Shown piece after piece: positions 38,287 through 50,259 of a stretch of 64,000 nucleotides of DNA. Position numbers and translations under genes: made by a program. The stretch's first letter is position 1. Every line of letters starts with the position of its first letter. The notes beneath the pieces were generated by a model that was not told the DNA's origin, did no database searches, and saw nothing but the letters and a program-made list of their open reading frames with translations. Source of the DNA: Plasmodium brasilianum (taxonomy: Eukaryota > Apicomplexa > Aconoidasida > Haemosporida > Plasmodiidae); contig NC_090120.1 of NCBI RefSeq assembly GCF_023973825.1, positions 310,001 to 374,000 of the forward strand, given 5' to 3'.

Positions 38287-39650
38287 ATGGATACTAAGAT
38301 AAAAGAGCAACATTTATCAAAAGGTTTAATCAAAGACTCGTCGTCTTTTTAAAGCATAAAGCTTAGAAACATAAAGAATAATTTCAAAATTCAGAAAAAG
38401 TTTCAAATATTATATTTTATTGTCTTTATATTAGTGACTGGCTTGTTTTTCTATTCATTTGCAAGTTACTACTTTTCAACTAGTTATAAAGTAAACAGAA
38501 CTGTACAGAACACTAATCACTTAAGTATAGCTTTAAAAATTGAGAGATCTTATAACAGAGTACTAAAAATTATCATTAATAAAAACTTAAAAATTTTCAT
38601 AAAAGAAACAGAAAAATATTTTAAATCCGGATATACAAAAGAAAATTACTTAGGAAGTGACAATTATATAATGCAGCTATAAGAAATTACTACTATGATT
38701 TATTGTGGTGAAGGAGAAATAGGTGATAATCACCAAAAATTTATCTTCATATTTGATGCAGGATCATCCAATCTATGGGTACCGAGCAAAAAATATACCA
38801 GTATTGGACGTAGAGACAAACATTTGTACGAATCAAGTAAATCAAATTCATATGAAAAAGATGGTACGAAAGAATCAATAACATACGGTTCAGGAACTGT
38901 CGAAGGATTTTTCAATAAAGATTTAGTTACCCTTTGTAAACCTTCCGTACCCTATAAATTTATAGATCTAACAGACAAAGACAACTTATATCCTATATAC
39001 AATGAAGTAACAGTCGATGGTATATTAGGTATGGGATTGAAAGGTATATCTGTAGGTTCTATTGATCCCATTGCCCTTGAGTTAAAAAATCAGAACAAAA
39101 TAGATAAAGCCCTTTTCTCCTTTTATTTATCTGTCCAAGACAAACAAGCACATTATTTAACTATAGAAGGAGCATAAGATCAATTTTATGAAGGAAAATT
39201 AACTTATCGAAAATTAAACCACGATTTTTATTGGAAAATTTATTTAGACGTAAATTTCGGAGAAGTATCCATGGAAAAAGCAAATATTATTGTTGATAGC
39301 GGTACAAATGGTATTACAGCACCAAAAAGTATTGTTAACAAATTCTTCAAAGGCTTAAGTATAATCAAAGTGACATTCTTACCATTCTATATCACCAGCT
39401 AAAATAATAAAGATATTCCCACCTTAAAATTCAAATTTGCCAAAAATACCTATACATTAGATCCTTAATTCTATATGGAGCCGATACCAGATATTCAACT
39501 AGATAATAATGATACCATGTTATGATTTAAATTATACTCATAAACATAAGAATAGACACATATATATTAGGAGATCCATTAATGAGAAAATATTTCACCG
39601 TCTTCAACTACTACAAGGAAAGCGTCGGATTTTCTGTTTCAACAAAATGA
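38287..39650 (+). pseudogene. Plasmepsin (pepsin-like aspartic protease, food-vacuole PM I-IV group), pseudogene
   Basis: Aspartic proteases of this group digest haemoglobin in the food vacuole and are made as single-exon type II membrane proforms. The reading frame from ATG 38287 gives a cytosolic start, a membrane segment (LYFIVFILVTGLFFYSF), a prosegment (GYTKENYLGSDN), then the protease. Visible motifs: first catalytic loop IFDAGSSNLWVPSKK (D kept, but DTG is now DAG), flap ITYGSGTVEGFF with its tyrosine, DGILGMGLKG, second catalytic loop IIVDSGTNGITAP (DSG intact) and GDPLMRKYFTVF near the end. Breaks: TAA 38350-38352, TAA 38680-38682, TAA 39175-39177, TAA 39400-39402, TAA 39466-39468, TGA 39523-39525, and a frameshift near 39540 before the last segment, which ends at TGA 39648-39650. 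The two cysteines expected just after the first loop read Y and R. It is most like vacuolar plasmepsin IV by memory of the family. It lies on the strand opposite to its neighbours. Confidence 0.92.
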
Positions 39651-40973
39651 GATCAATTAACCGAAAAATGGAATAGTTAACAAACAACTCAGCAAATGAA
39701 CAAGGAGACGAGAAAACGATTAAGCAAAGAAAAAAAAAATGTATGAATAAATACCAAATGTACATATATACGTATCAATAATGTGTAGCTTGAAATAAAT
39801 ATCATTTAATAAATTATATCTTTCTTTTTTTATGTTCGGTTATATATAATTATTACTTCTATTAACAAGTCCCATGTTTCATGTTCTATTTTTTCTCGTA
39901 TGTAATACATCACCAAAATCCTGAATTGATGATTTACAATAATTACATTATATATACATATAAAAATTACATTATATAAATATAATTTTTATATTATATG
40001 CATAAGATACTTATATGTTACACTTATAAAATAATTAATTATATATTAAACACGTATAATAATTATACTATATATATATGCAAATACTCTTTTTATTATA
40101 AAATAAATAGTTAATGCCAAGTTATTTCTTACTTTATATTGAACCACTCTACATTGAGGTTTTTTCCTTTCTTCTTCATAATTCACATATATGAGCATAA
40201 AATATTACTTCTTTAAGAGAGAAAAATATATATAACTTATGTATATCCATTTATTTCTGTTTTACTGTATTATAATTCTTTTTAAGAAATGCTTGTTATT
40301 TTATTTACCCCTTTTTTTGTTAATAAAATAAATGATTATGTGTGTATAAGTACATTTGATATTTAAGTCCTTAACTTTTCGTAAAAACTTGTATTAATAT
40401 GTTCTAAGAGAAAAATAATAAAAATTATATGTTATTATCAAGTACCTAAAAAGACCTTTATAAAACATTAATATAATATTCAGAAAAAAAAAAAAAAATG
40501 TGTACAAATTTTTATAAAAACACTGCAGAAAGCTACACTAATTGCACAAATATATTCATTATTATACAAAAAAAATTAATAAATAAAATTATGTTGCTTA
40601 AAAGAATAAAAGCGTATAAAAGTAATAATAATATTTACAAAAAAACATCTCATTTCTTAATATAATATTTAGACATGCACATATAATTTAAATTTTTATA
40701 TAACTATTTTCGTTCTAAATAAATTCATTAAATTCATGTTTTAAAATTTTTATTTTAATCATAAATATTATATTCCTCTTATTTCTAAAGATTTATCCAA
40801 GAGTATATTGAATTTATTATTCTATGTCAAAATTAAAACAGAATAAACATATTCTTTCAATATATTTTTACATCTCATAGTATAATATAAAATTAAATTA
40901 CCATTGAACATAAAACGAATTAACTTTTCTAATAAAGCTTTATTCTTGCTTATATAGTAAATATTTTTATTCA

Positions 40974-41015
<42 letters not shown>

Positions 41016-42483
41016 GATAGATATCATTAAAAATATAAAATACATGTGTTTTATATGTGAACACTCAAAAAGACTTAAATATCATTATTCTCACAAATAT
41101 TAACACATTATACAAAGATAAAAATTCTTGAAATTTGTAAATTAATTACATATTTCATGTATGTACCCCATGAAATAGTATTTTTTCTTTGACTTACTTT
41201 TTTATATAATTCTACTATTCGATAATTATATAGTTTCCACGAAATATTAGTCTTTTTTCTTCCTTAAGTAAAATAAAAATTATAGTAATAAATAATGTTT
41301 ACTACTGTCTTTATTATCAATTTATTTCATAGTTTTTTTTATTATTTTTTTCTCATATCGCCACAATATTATATCACCTAACATTATTTAAGTTATCTAA
41401 ATTTGCTTTTTTTTCATCCTCCTCTTTATATTCTTATTATTATTCATTTTATTTTATATTGTATTATTTTATTATTTTAATTTATTTCTGTGTTCCATAC
41501 TTTCCTACCATTTAAAATTACAAATGGTTATAAAAAAAAAATTTGTTATGTTAAAATTTTTAGTTTTGATACATAATTATTCTTTTTTTTTAATTATTAA
41601 AGTTTATGAAATTTTATATATATATATATATGCTTCAGAACTAGATTTTTTCTGTTACATCCTTTAATATGCTTTGATATTACAACTAATAACATATACC
41701 GTACACTATTAGTTCAGAATAAATATAATATATATTTTATTCATTCATATTATTACTGAAATATTGATATTACTAATATTGTTTAATCTAAATATATATT
41801 GATCCTATGCATTTTATTTGTCTTTCTTTTATATGCTTCCTTTTTTATTCATATAATCATACATAATTTTAAAAAGCATTATATATGAGATAAATATTAA
41901 ATAATTTATAAGAATCATTTTAATTATTCTAATGTTAATACTGTATTATTAAATATTATCCTTAGTGTTTTAATTCATATATGACAATATATATTATTTT
42001 ACATATGTTCCAGGAATTGCGCTACCGAAATTAACAGAACAACATATTAACATAAATATATTTGAAATATGTTATTTACAGCTTTGATGAACCATAATAT
42101 TCCATATTTGCATATTATATAATGCATATGAAAAGTTGTTCTAAATAAATTATTTTAAATAATTGTTTGTCTATATAATATATTTACTAAATCATTTTTA
42201 TTTAAGACATTTTTCCTACTTTCTTCCTTAAATGTATGTTAAAACATTATTTAATTAAAAAAAATAAAATTCTCCAAAATTTTCTGATATTATAAAACTT
42301 CAAAGAAATATTATAAATCAACAAACCTAGAATTCCATGTAACAGATGATATAGATTATAATTGTAATATTACGAGATATTTAAGTATTTTAAAGAGATG
42401 TTATACTAAAAGGAAAATAAATATATTATTTTTCACTAAAATTTTTACTTTTATACTTTTATTATGAACATAGTTGTATTACG
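39651..42483. other. A/T-rich spacer with a long (AT)n microsatellite
   Basis: About 2.8 kb with no supported gene. A pure AT dinucleotide run of about 36 bases lies at 40977-41012. The minus-strand frame spanning it gets its IY repeat from that run. A short acidic/lysine-rich minus-strand stretch near 41370-41440 (EYKEEDEKKANLDNLNNV) looks mildly coding-like but is too short to call. Confidence 0.5.
40977..41012 (+). repeat. (AT)n microsatellite
   Basis: Uninterrupted AT dinucleotides read directly from the sequence. Shorter runs occur at about 14780-14805, 21280-21299, 49251-49270 and 55667-55691. Confidence 0.95.
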
Positions 42484-42768
42484 ATGAAATTGCATATACT
42501 AATAAAAATTATGAATTTCTACACATTTTGGTTATTTAATATTTCCACACTAAAATTAAAATACATTAACATAGAAATAAAAAATCTTTTTTTAATTATT
42601 GGATTTTTTACTCAATTTTTAGGTAAATATTTCTATAATATCCTCAACATAAAAGTCAAACCAAAAAATGAATTAGATGTATTATTTAACAGATTCCTAA
42701 GAAAAACAAAACAAAAAAAAAAAAACAAACACAAACACAAACACAAACACAAACACAAACACAAATAA
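42484..42768 (+). CDS. Small hypothetical protein with hydrophobic start and lysine-histidine repeat tail
   Basis: A 94-codon frame starting MKLHILIKIMNFYTFWLFNI, with a second hydrophobic stretch (NLFLIIGFFTQFLGKYFY). A polar part follows (KVKPKNELDVLFNRFLRKTK), ending in lysines and six or so KH pairs encoded by the hexamer repeat at about 42723-42766. The hydrophobic, polar and repeat segments are laid out like an exported Plasmodium protein. KH-rich tails occur in knob-type proteins, but no known domain is seen. Downstream, another frame (about 42810-43010) reads YVKILEND and then DEYFKKTEWSKNTQISFKKK, broken by stops. The ORF may thus be the 5' part of a decayed longer gene frameshifted in its A-rich repeat. 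Identity is unknown. Confidence 0.35.
   Translation: MKLHILIKIMNFYTFWLFNISTLKLKYINIEIKNLFLIIGFFTQFLGKYFYNILNIKVKPKNELDVLFNRFLRKTKQKKKNKHKHKHKHKHKHK
42723..42766 (+). repeat. ACAAAC hexanucleotide tandem repeat
   Basis: About seven copies of ACAAAC. In the open frame they encode KH pairs; in the next frame they would encode threonine/asparagine pairs. Slippage here would change the length of the encoded tail. Confidence 0.9.
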
Positions 42769-43409
42769 TAGAACTAAAAAAAAAGATTAAAAAAAAAATG
42801 ATCACAAGTACGTAAAAATTCTAGAGAACGATTAATATAATTATTAAAAGGATATGATGATACATTTTTAAGAATCGATTATACGAATTAATACAAAATA
42901 AAATTTCTCAAAGGCTACTCGAAATATTAGGGACGAATATTTTAAAAAAACGGAATGGAGTAAAAATACCCAAATATCATTTAAAAAAAAAAGAAAGATG
43001 AAAAATATTCCAAGAAAATGAAAAATTCATTAGATTCTAAAATGAGCAAAAGTGTATAAGATTTAAAAAAAAAAAAAAAAAATAATAAAATTCTGAAAGG
43101 TGCTATAAAGTACTAAGTGACAAAGAAATAATAATTTTTTTAATATGTAAAAAAAAGTACATGTACAAAATTATATTTCAGTATTCAAAGATAGTTGTAA
43201 TATTAAATTAAATAGTAAACCAAATAAAAATATATCATCAAACAAAAATTATTCGATTTATTTTTATATAATGTTCCATTATTTTGAAACTATGATAAGA
43301 AAAAGAAAAAATATATTTAATATATTCTATATTATTATGACACCCTATATTCTAAATCACCCCTATATAATATCAGGTATTCATAGAATTACATAAATAA
43401 TATATTATA

Positions 43410-43595
43410 TCAATTTTTCTTTTCTAACCATTTTCAAGCTGCAACAGTGGCTCCTATGATAATCACATTTTCTGCTATTCCAAAAATTTTAGTCTTTTTT
43501 CTTCTAATAAAATATAATGCTTTAAAATTATGATAATTGAACAGTTTAAAAAACTATTCCAGAAAACTTTCTTTGTTCCAATAAATGTATAACAT
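43410..43595 (-). pseudogene. Small membrane-protein relic of unknown family
   Basis: From the ATG at 43595 one frame runs 62 codons to TGA 43410-43412 with only two internal stops. It reads MLYIYWNKESFLE, stop, FFKLFNYHNFKALYFIRRKK, TKIFGIAENVIIIGATVAA, stop, KWLEKKN. The basic stretch followed by a short hydrophobic segment with GA residues is unlike chance A/T-rich sequence. It may be the C-terminal part of an exported or surface protein. I do not recognise it. Confidence 0.35.
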
Positions 43596-46500
43596 GTTAG
43601 TATCTTATAAAATATTTCTTATGAATTTTTTAATTTTATGTAGTATTTTTGTGGTACTTTAAATTTCACTTCTTCCAAAACAAAAATATATATGTTTCAG
43701 ACGTATATTTAACATTTTAATTATTTTTCTTTATTCTCTCCCTATTATAAATCAGCTGATTGTACTTTATTGTTTGTAATGATTTCTATATAATATACAT
43801 TTAAAAGGATACTTCCTTTTTACTTATTATAAATACATGTATATATACAACTCATGATATTTATATTTTTTAAATAATATATATATACAAATTGATTTAA
43901 TTAAAATAAGTATTGCTTCTTATCAAAAATGTATTGTTTTTACTTTTAACATTCAGTACAAAGTTTTAATCAATGTTTATTATTACATTATTTAAAAAGA
44001 ATAATTCTGTGTATTATCTCTTCATGTTAAAATTTAGAATACATTTATTTCTTTATAATTTTATTTTACTTATACATATTAATTAACACTTTCTAACAGT
44101 AATTTTAACGCTTCATTCGGACGCACAGATAGAGCAAGAATATTAAAATGTTTTCGTAATATTAAAGACCTATAAATAAATCTAATTCTTTAATTGTCAT
44201 AACTTATAATTATTTACCTAACTATTATATAATTTTTATTTAAAATATTTCATCACATTTAAAATTCGCATATCATTCATTTTTTAATTATTAACTACTT
44301 ATCTCAAGAGGTGTATTATATATTTTATTCATATTCATCATAACTATAATATTCAATTAACTTACCTAGCACACAAACGGAATAAACTCCTTAAATTATT
44401 CTAAAAATTCATATATGCTATATATAAGAAGTGGCAATCGTAAACATTAAATTCGAACCCCAATATTCCATATTACAGAACATATATATACATATATTTA
44501 TTTATTTAAATATATTATTCATATATTACTTCGCATAATATTCAGTACTCATATAATTCTTCTTTAGGCTGCATATACGTAATTTTTACATTAGATAATT
44601 CGTAAAGTTTTATTCATAAAAACTTTTTGTTTTTCGTCCCGTTTATTTACTTATAAAAACTCACATTAACATTAAATGATGCACATAAATTATTAATTTA
44701 TTACTTTACTTAAATACTATATATAAACTGAAATTTTTAGTGTTATTCAAAAATTCCTTCAAGTAATATATAAAAATCGGATACTAAATTCTAAACCTGG
44801 ATCCCATAAACTACAAATTTGATATTTTAAACATTTTCTCAAAACAGTAACATTATGAATACTTCATTGAAAATAAAACATTTTATTTCTATAAACATAT
44901 TATTTATACGAAATTTATATCATATTTAAGTATTTCCTAGGATTTTAAAAAAACATATATTCTTTTTTCACATTTTATCATGTTACTATTACCTGATAAA
45001 AAACATATATTTCATTACAAAAAAAATAAAAATTAATAATTATTAAGTGTATATATTTGTTAATTACTACATATTTTTCTATTATTATGCTTGACATATC
45101 AGTAATATCTCAATATATATACTTAACTAAAATCAAAAATGATTAAATAATCAAATTCCATGAATCTCTTTTTATTCCATCTCTTTATATATATATGATT
45201 ATAACATTTAATTCATATGCCTTAAAATGATTTTATACTTAAGCTTATACTATAAATTGTTCTCTTTAATACATTAATTTTATATGTTCAGTAGCAAACA
45301 ATTTGTAACTATTTATGTTTTATTAATAAATATAATATTTTAATTATTGGTATAAATATCTATTGTATATTAATTTAATATATGTTTCATATCCGCGTTA
45401 AGACATATAATGTAACTTTGGTTCAAAAAAATAGGCTTATTTTCACAAATCAAATATTTTTAAAAGGAATATGTCTGTTACTACTTATAATATAAAACCT
45501 TAATACTAAAGTATTTTTCAAGAATTGATAAACTTTTTTCCTTATAATGTTTAATAATAATTACAAAATGTTTATTCCTTTTATATAAAATTATTTTTTG
45601 CATGAAATATCTTTTATAATATGTGTTATTAATATATCATATTTATAAGTATGTATGCTGCAATTTAAACATTACCATGTCTATTCATAGAAAATAGAAT
45701 AAATTTGTAATAAAATATCTATTGAAATATTAGTTATTCTATTATACATAATATCAAAATTTTAAAATAGTAAATAATAAAGTAATTATGCTTTTCGATA
45801 AGCAGAATCAAATGAATTGATACATTAAATGAATGTAAACTCATGTTGCATTTGAATAGTATACTATTATTTTATATTAAAAATACATTTCTTTGCATAA
45901 TAAATATTTAATTCTAGTATACCTTATAAAAATATAAAATAATTTAATAAAATAAAATATTTTAGTAAAATTTTTATAAGAAGTATTTTTACTTTGCGTA
46001 TTCGTAGCATTCCATAAATAATCTCAGATTACCTAGATCTTAAGTATCCTATTGCAAATATAAAATATTCATACTTTAATCTATTAAATGAACAATACAT
46101 TTTAAAGTGTATTTAAATGTTATAAAAAAACATATATTGATATTATATTATCGTTTTCATTTTAATCTGTAAAAAGTCATATTTAATAAATAAAATTTAA
46201 TCGTTATAATTACTTGCACAGCAGTTCCATAGGAAATCTTATAGAATGCACTTATTTCTATAATTTCTGAAAAAGAATAAAAATGACTTTATGATTAGAC
46301 CTTATTAAAACTTATATTACACCTTAAACAATGCTATATATTTATGAATTACCTATGAAAAGACAAGTTTTTTTTTCTTTATTTTATTTAAAACCTGAAA
46401 ATTACAGAAGCTCAAGAATGAGTAAGTGCCATATAATATACATATGTTTTTATGCAACCTTAAAAAAATGTTAACTCTTTATTTATCATCCTTAAATTTG

Positions 46501-47301
46501 TAAACATAAATAGGAGATATTTATAAATATTATCTTCTGAAAATGATATAACCACGAAAAAGAAAACATTTGTTTTCATTTTCCCTAGTGAAAATTTTTA
46601 TTTTTATATATATATAACATATTTTTATAATACTATTACTATAAAAAACCAAAGGTAATAAAGAAAACATTGTCAACTTATTATCTATTAATATATTATT
46701 ACACATAATTCATTAATTTTTTCATCCGATGATATAAAAAAAAAGGTAGTAAATTTATTTATAAATTTTAATATTAAGTGCACTTAATCCATTTTTTAAA
46801 ATTTTCATTAAAACAAAAATTGAACATAATATTAAAATAGTATAAGTTTTTAACTCTTCATTTAATTGTAAATATTAATAATTTCAAAGTTACTAGTAAT
46901 AAAAAGTACAATTTTTTATAATTATAATACAGATTAAAAAAAGACATTAATAAAATTATATGAATTGTCTATCATATATTAACATTAGCTCATAAACATA
47001 TATTTTTCATAAGAATCTATAGAAATAAGTATATATACGTATATACGAAGTCATAGTATTTAATTAAATTGAAGCTCTACATTAAAATAAATATTTAAAA
47101 AATTTAACACATTCAAATTCATAAAGAAAATAAGAACACATATTTTTACAGTTGCATGTCTAAATGGTTATTTATATGTGGTACATATATAATTTTTTCA
47201 ATTATCAATATATCTAGTAAGTAAATAAATAAAAATATTACAATTTTAATTTCATATTAAAGACTGCTTTATAAAAAGAGAGATATACCTTACTAGTCAT
47301 T
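43596..47301. other. A/T-rich spacer, no supported gene
   Basis: About 3.7 kb. On the minus strand near 46280 there is a good-looking acceptor (TCTTTTTCAG) followed by 36 open codons, but they show no family motif. Nothing else stands out. Confidence 0.5.
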
Positions 47302-48198
47302 TTATCTTTTTCTAAACTTAATTTTTTTATATTTCCTAACTTATTTATGGTACTAAACAACTGATAATATAAATATAATACCTAATATAACTAATGGAAA
47401 ACAATACATTAGGATACACCATTCATAGTGTAATGCTGATCCCTTTAAACATGACAGGATATTAGGGGTTAGTTTGACAACATTGTGACCTGATAGTTAT
47501 GTTTCAAAAAATAGCCCTGTTTTAATCAACAAAAGCTTCTCAAATTCCACCATCAACGACGAATATAATATGGATAATATTTATACAAACAAGAACAATA
47601 ATATAGTTTAAGCAATTAGAAAATAGAATTTTTTGCGTCAAATTTTTTTGTAAATCTTATCGCCAATTTTCCAGTTACTTTTAAGAAAATCTACTAAATT
47701 AAGTACTTTAAATTTTTTTTTTCTTTAAATATAGATGATTTATTTTTCTTATTTTTTTTATGTCTTCTAGCATACTTTGATAAATTTCTATTTGATTGAT
47801 TTTTCTTTACCTTGGACGCTTCTTCATTATTATAAGATATGTCATTCTTCATCTTTATATTATTATTTGGCATTTCTTCTTTTAACTCTATAATATTTGA
47901 ATCTATATCCTGTTCATATTTTTCTAGTAACCTATAATTTTTTACCAAGGATGTAATTTTTATCCAAAGATTTGTAAAATATACCCAAAAAAACAAAAAG
48001 GAATATTCATAATTAAAAATAATAAATAATCGCATTTTAAAAATTGTATTAACAAAAATAAAACATAAAAAATAATAATAATACACATATTTCGCAGTTA
48101 TTTTTCACACCAGATCATTGTTCAAATGACATATCCGAGTTAAAAGTATAAAAGTACATATTTTAATAAAAAAACAGTTGCTTAATTTTTTGTTCTAT
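47302..48198 (-). pseudogene. fam-l-type exported protein, pseudogene with lost start codon
   Basis: Exon 1 (48111-48198) reads EQKIKQLFF after an ATA where the family has ATG. It then needs one base removed from a T run to continue IKICTFILLTRICHLNNDL before the GTGTGA donor. The exon 2 acceptor region reads TTTTTTTGGG where TTTTAG is expected. It continues KSLDKNYILGKK, shifts frame, then NYRLLEKYEQDIDSNIIELK. RLLEK is again a PEXEL-like motif with K at the last place. NNEEASKVKKNQSNRNL follows, with a lysine-rich run to a stop at 47694-47696. In another frame, after stops, come VDFLKSNWKIGDKIYKKI, a broken first membrane segment, CLKGSALHYEWC and a second segment (CILMYCFPLVILGIIFILSV). 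The tail KKIKFRKR ends at TAA 47302-47304. Family is confident; the initiator and several frames are lost. Confidence 0.84.
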
Positions 48199-48599
48199 TA
48201 TATATATCTTTAATAATGTAATATATATAGAAATGAAAAAATTAACAATAATTCAAAACGCTTTTAACTATAAAGAATACCATAGTTATTCTTAATTTAT
48301 TTTTTTATAATTATCTTTTATTTATTCGTAAAAATAAAATATATATAGCTATAGTATTTGTTACAAGAGAAACAAAGAAAAATAACTTTATAAATATAAT
48401 ATGAATTTTTTATCTTAATGTTATTTATAAAAACGTAAATCTAGATAAAATAACATGAGTTCAACATACTCATAAATACCGAAACTATATTAATTATTTC
48501 ATGAAGAGTCATAGTTTAATTAATTTTTTATTCTTTTCAAAATAAAATAAAACTTATATATATAATTTCATAATATTCATAAATGTTTAATTTATAACG

Positions 48600-48690
48600 A
48601 ATTCAGAACATATAGAATAAAGATAAATGAAAGTTCCATATATTAAGATAATAGTAATTTCAATGATTTTCAGTTAATATTTCTTATTTT
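48600..48690 (-). promoter_or_regulatory. Candidate conserved upstream block about 400 bases 5' of the fam-l start
   Basis: AACATATAGAATAAAGA plus ATAATAGTAATTTCAATGAT aligns with AACGTGTAGAATATAGA plus ATTATAGTAATTTCTAATTT at 10636-10700. Offsets from the respective gene starts are nearly equal. The functional reading is inference. Confidence 0.4.
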
Positions 48691-49284
48691 ACAAGCATTC
48701 TACTTCGGAAAAAAGGTTATTATAAACAAATTAATATTTATTATAACTATATATAAATAGTAATAATTAATGAAAAAAGTAACACTTTTTACAACATTCT
48801 TTATTATATTATTTATAACTGTTCAATAAATTACAATGTAAACTTAAGCATTCCCTTATTGTGTATAACACATCTAATAAAAACCATTTATAACATAAAA
48901 CCTGAGAAACAGAAAAATATAAATTATAAAGGTAAATAAAGATTACATTTTATATTTATATTTTAATTTTTGAAGTTATAATTTTTAACTAAGTATAATT
49001 TATATAGTTATTTCTAAATGCAAAGTTTGTAAATTCATAGACTTAATCTTTTTATTTTTTTCTAATTCAATATATATACACGGGAGAAATGTAGTACACA
49101 AACAAAACAAAAAAGGAGTTAAACCTTGTATAAAATGTACAAATATCAGAATTACCTTGATTAAATAATGCATCTGCTTATTTCAGTCAAGAATAAAAAT
49201 GTACATATTTTTTCCTTATTAATATATATTATCATATATAAATAATATTATATATATATATATATATATTATATATGTATTTTT

Positions 49285-49470
49285 TACAAAGTAGAATTAA
49301 ATCAAAAGTTATATTAGAACTGTATTAAAATAGTACACATGACTTTTTGTAACATATTGACAAAACGTTGTAACACTCAAAATTAATAATATTTTATATG
49401 CAATTCCTACTAAAAATTAAAATTACACTAATTCAAGTTCACCATATCTTACGAATTACCCGAAAATTAA
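49285..49470 (+). repeat. Recurring intergenic block, copy 4 of 4
   Basis: GTAGAATTAAATCAAAAGTT and CGTTGTAACACTCAAAATTA match copies 3 and 2 respectively. It lies about 1.1 kb upstream of the 48198 pseudogene start. Confidence 0.6.
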
Positions 49471-50259
49471 ACCCTAATATTTAGCAATATTTGTTATTAT
49501 CTATAAAATATTAACTTAATTTTTATAGATATTAGACATTATAATTAAACAAGTTTTAAAATCGAAAATATATTTTTAAGATTTCAAAAAAATAAATTTC
49601 CAAACACAACAAAAATAGAGTAAAATAAAAAGTAACTCTAAAAAAAAAGCAAATATTTTAAAAATGTTCTGTTATAATTACGAAAAAGAGAGAAAAAAAA
49701 ATTGACCTTACAAAAAAAATAAAATACATTATTTTCACTACCATATTTTATTATGATTATTATTTAAATATGTACTCAAAACGATTTTTTAAAAAAAAAA
49801 TCAGCTCGAAAACTTATATGTTCATATACATCATTAATTATTTTTTTTTTTTTTTTTTTTTTTGATTTATCATACTTCATAACCTTATTACAAATTATAA
49901 TTATACGAACAAACATATTTATCTATTCTTATATGGCATTTACATAAAATATATTTGTTTTTTCGGTTAATTTATAATTATTTGATTAGTGTACAATTAT
50001 ATATAAAATACATACCTTCTCCACTCCCACCCTATCTACTTAACCCTCATTATATATTATAAATGTACGCATAAAGTCCGCGTCTCCTAGTTTTTTTGTT
50101 AAATTCATTAGTGTTCTTCATATATATGAATTAACCTTTTAGTTAATTATATTACCTATATAATTCTCTACATATTCCTCCTAGATGCTTTTTTCATAGT
50201 TTTTTTTTATATATTTTCCAATAAACAAGAACAATACTTAAATAGTTCATATAATTATT

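Larger units (their letters stand above)
48199..50259. other. Spacer with proximal and distal recurring upstream blocks
   Basis: About 2 kb. Positions 48600-48690 resemble the block at 10636, and 49285-49470 are copy 4 of the distal block. There is a poly(T) run at about 49842-49863 and a short (AT)n run at 49251-49270. No gene was recognised. Confidence 0.5.

Noticed and set aside
40822..41064. 80-codon minus-strand frame with an IY repeat
   Set aside because: The repeat is only the translation of the (AT)n microsatellite.
46190..46290. Good acceptor followed by 36 open codons on the minus strand
   Set aside because: No protein motif and no partner exon; likely chance.
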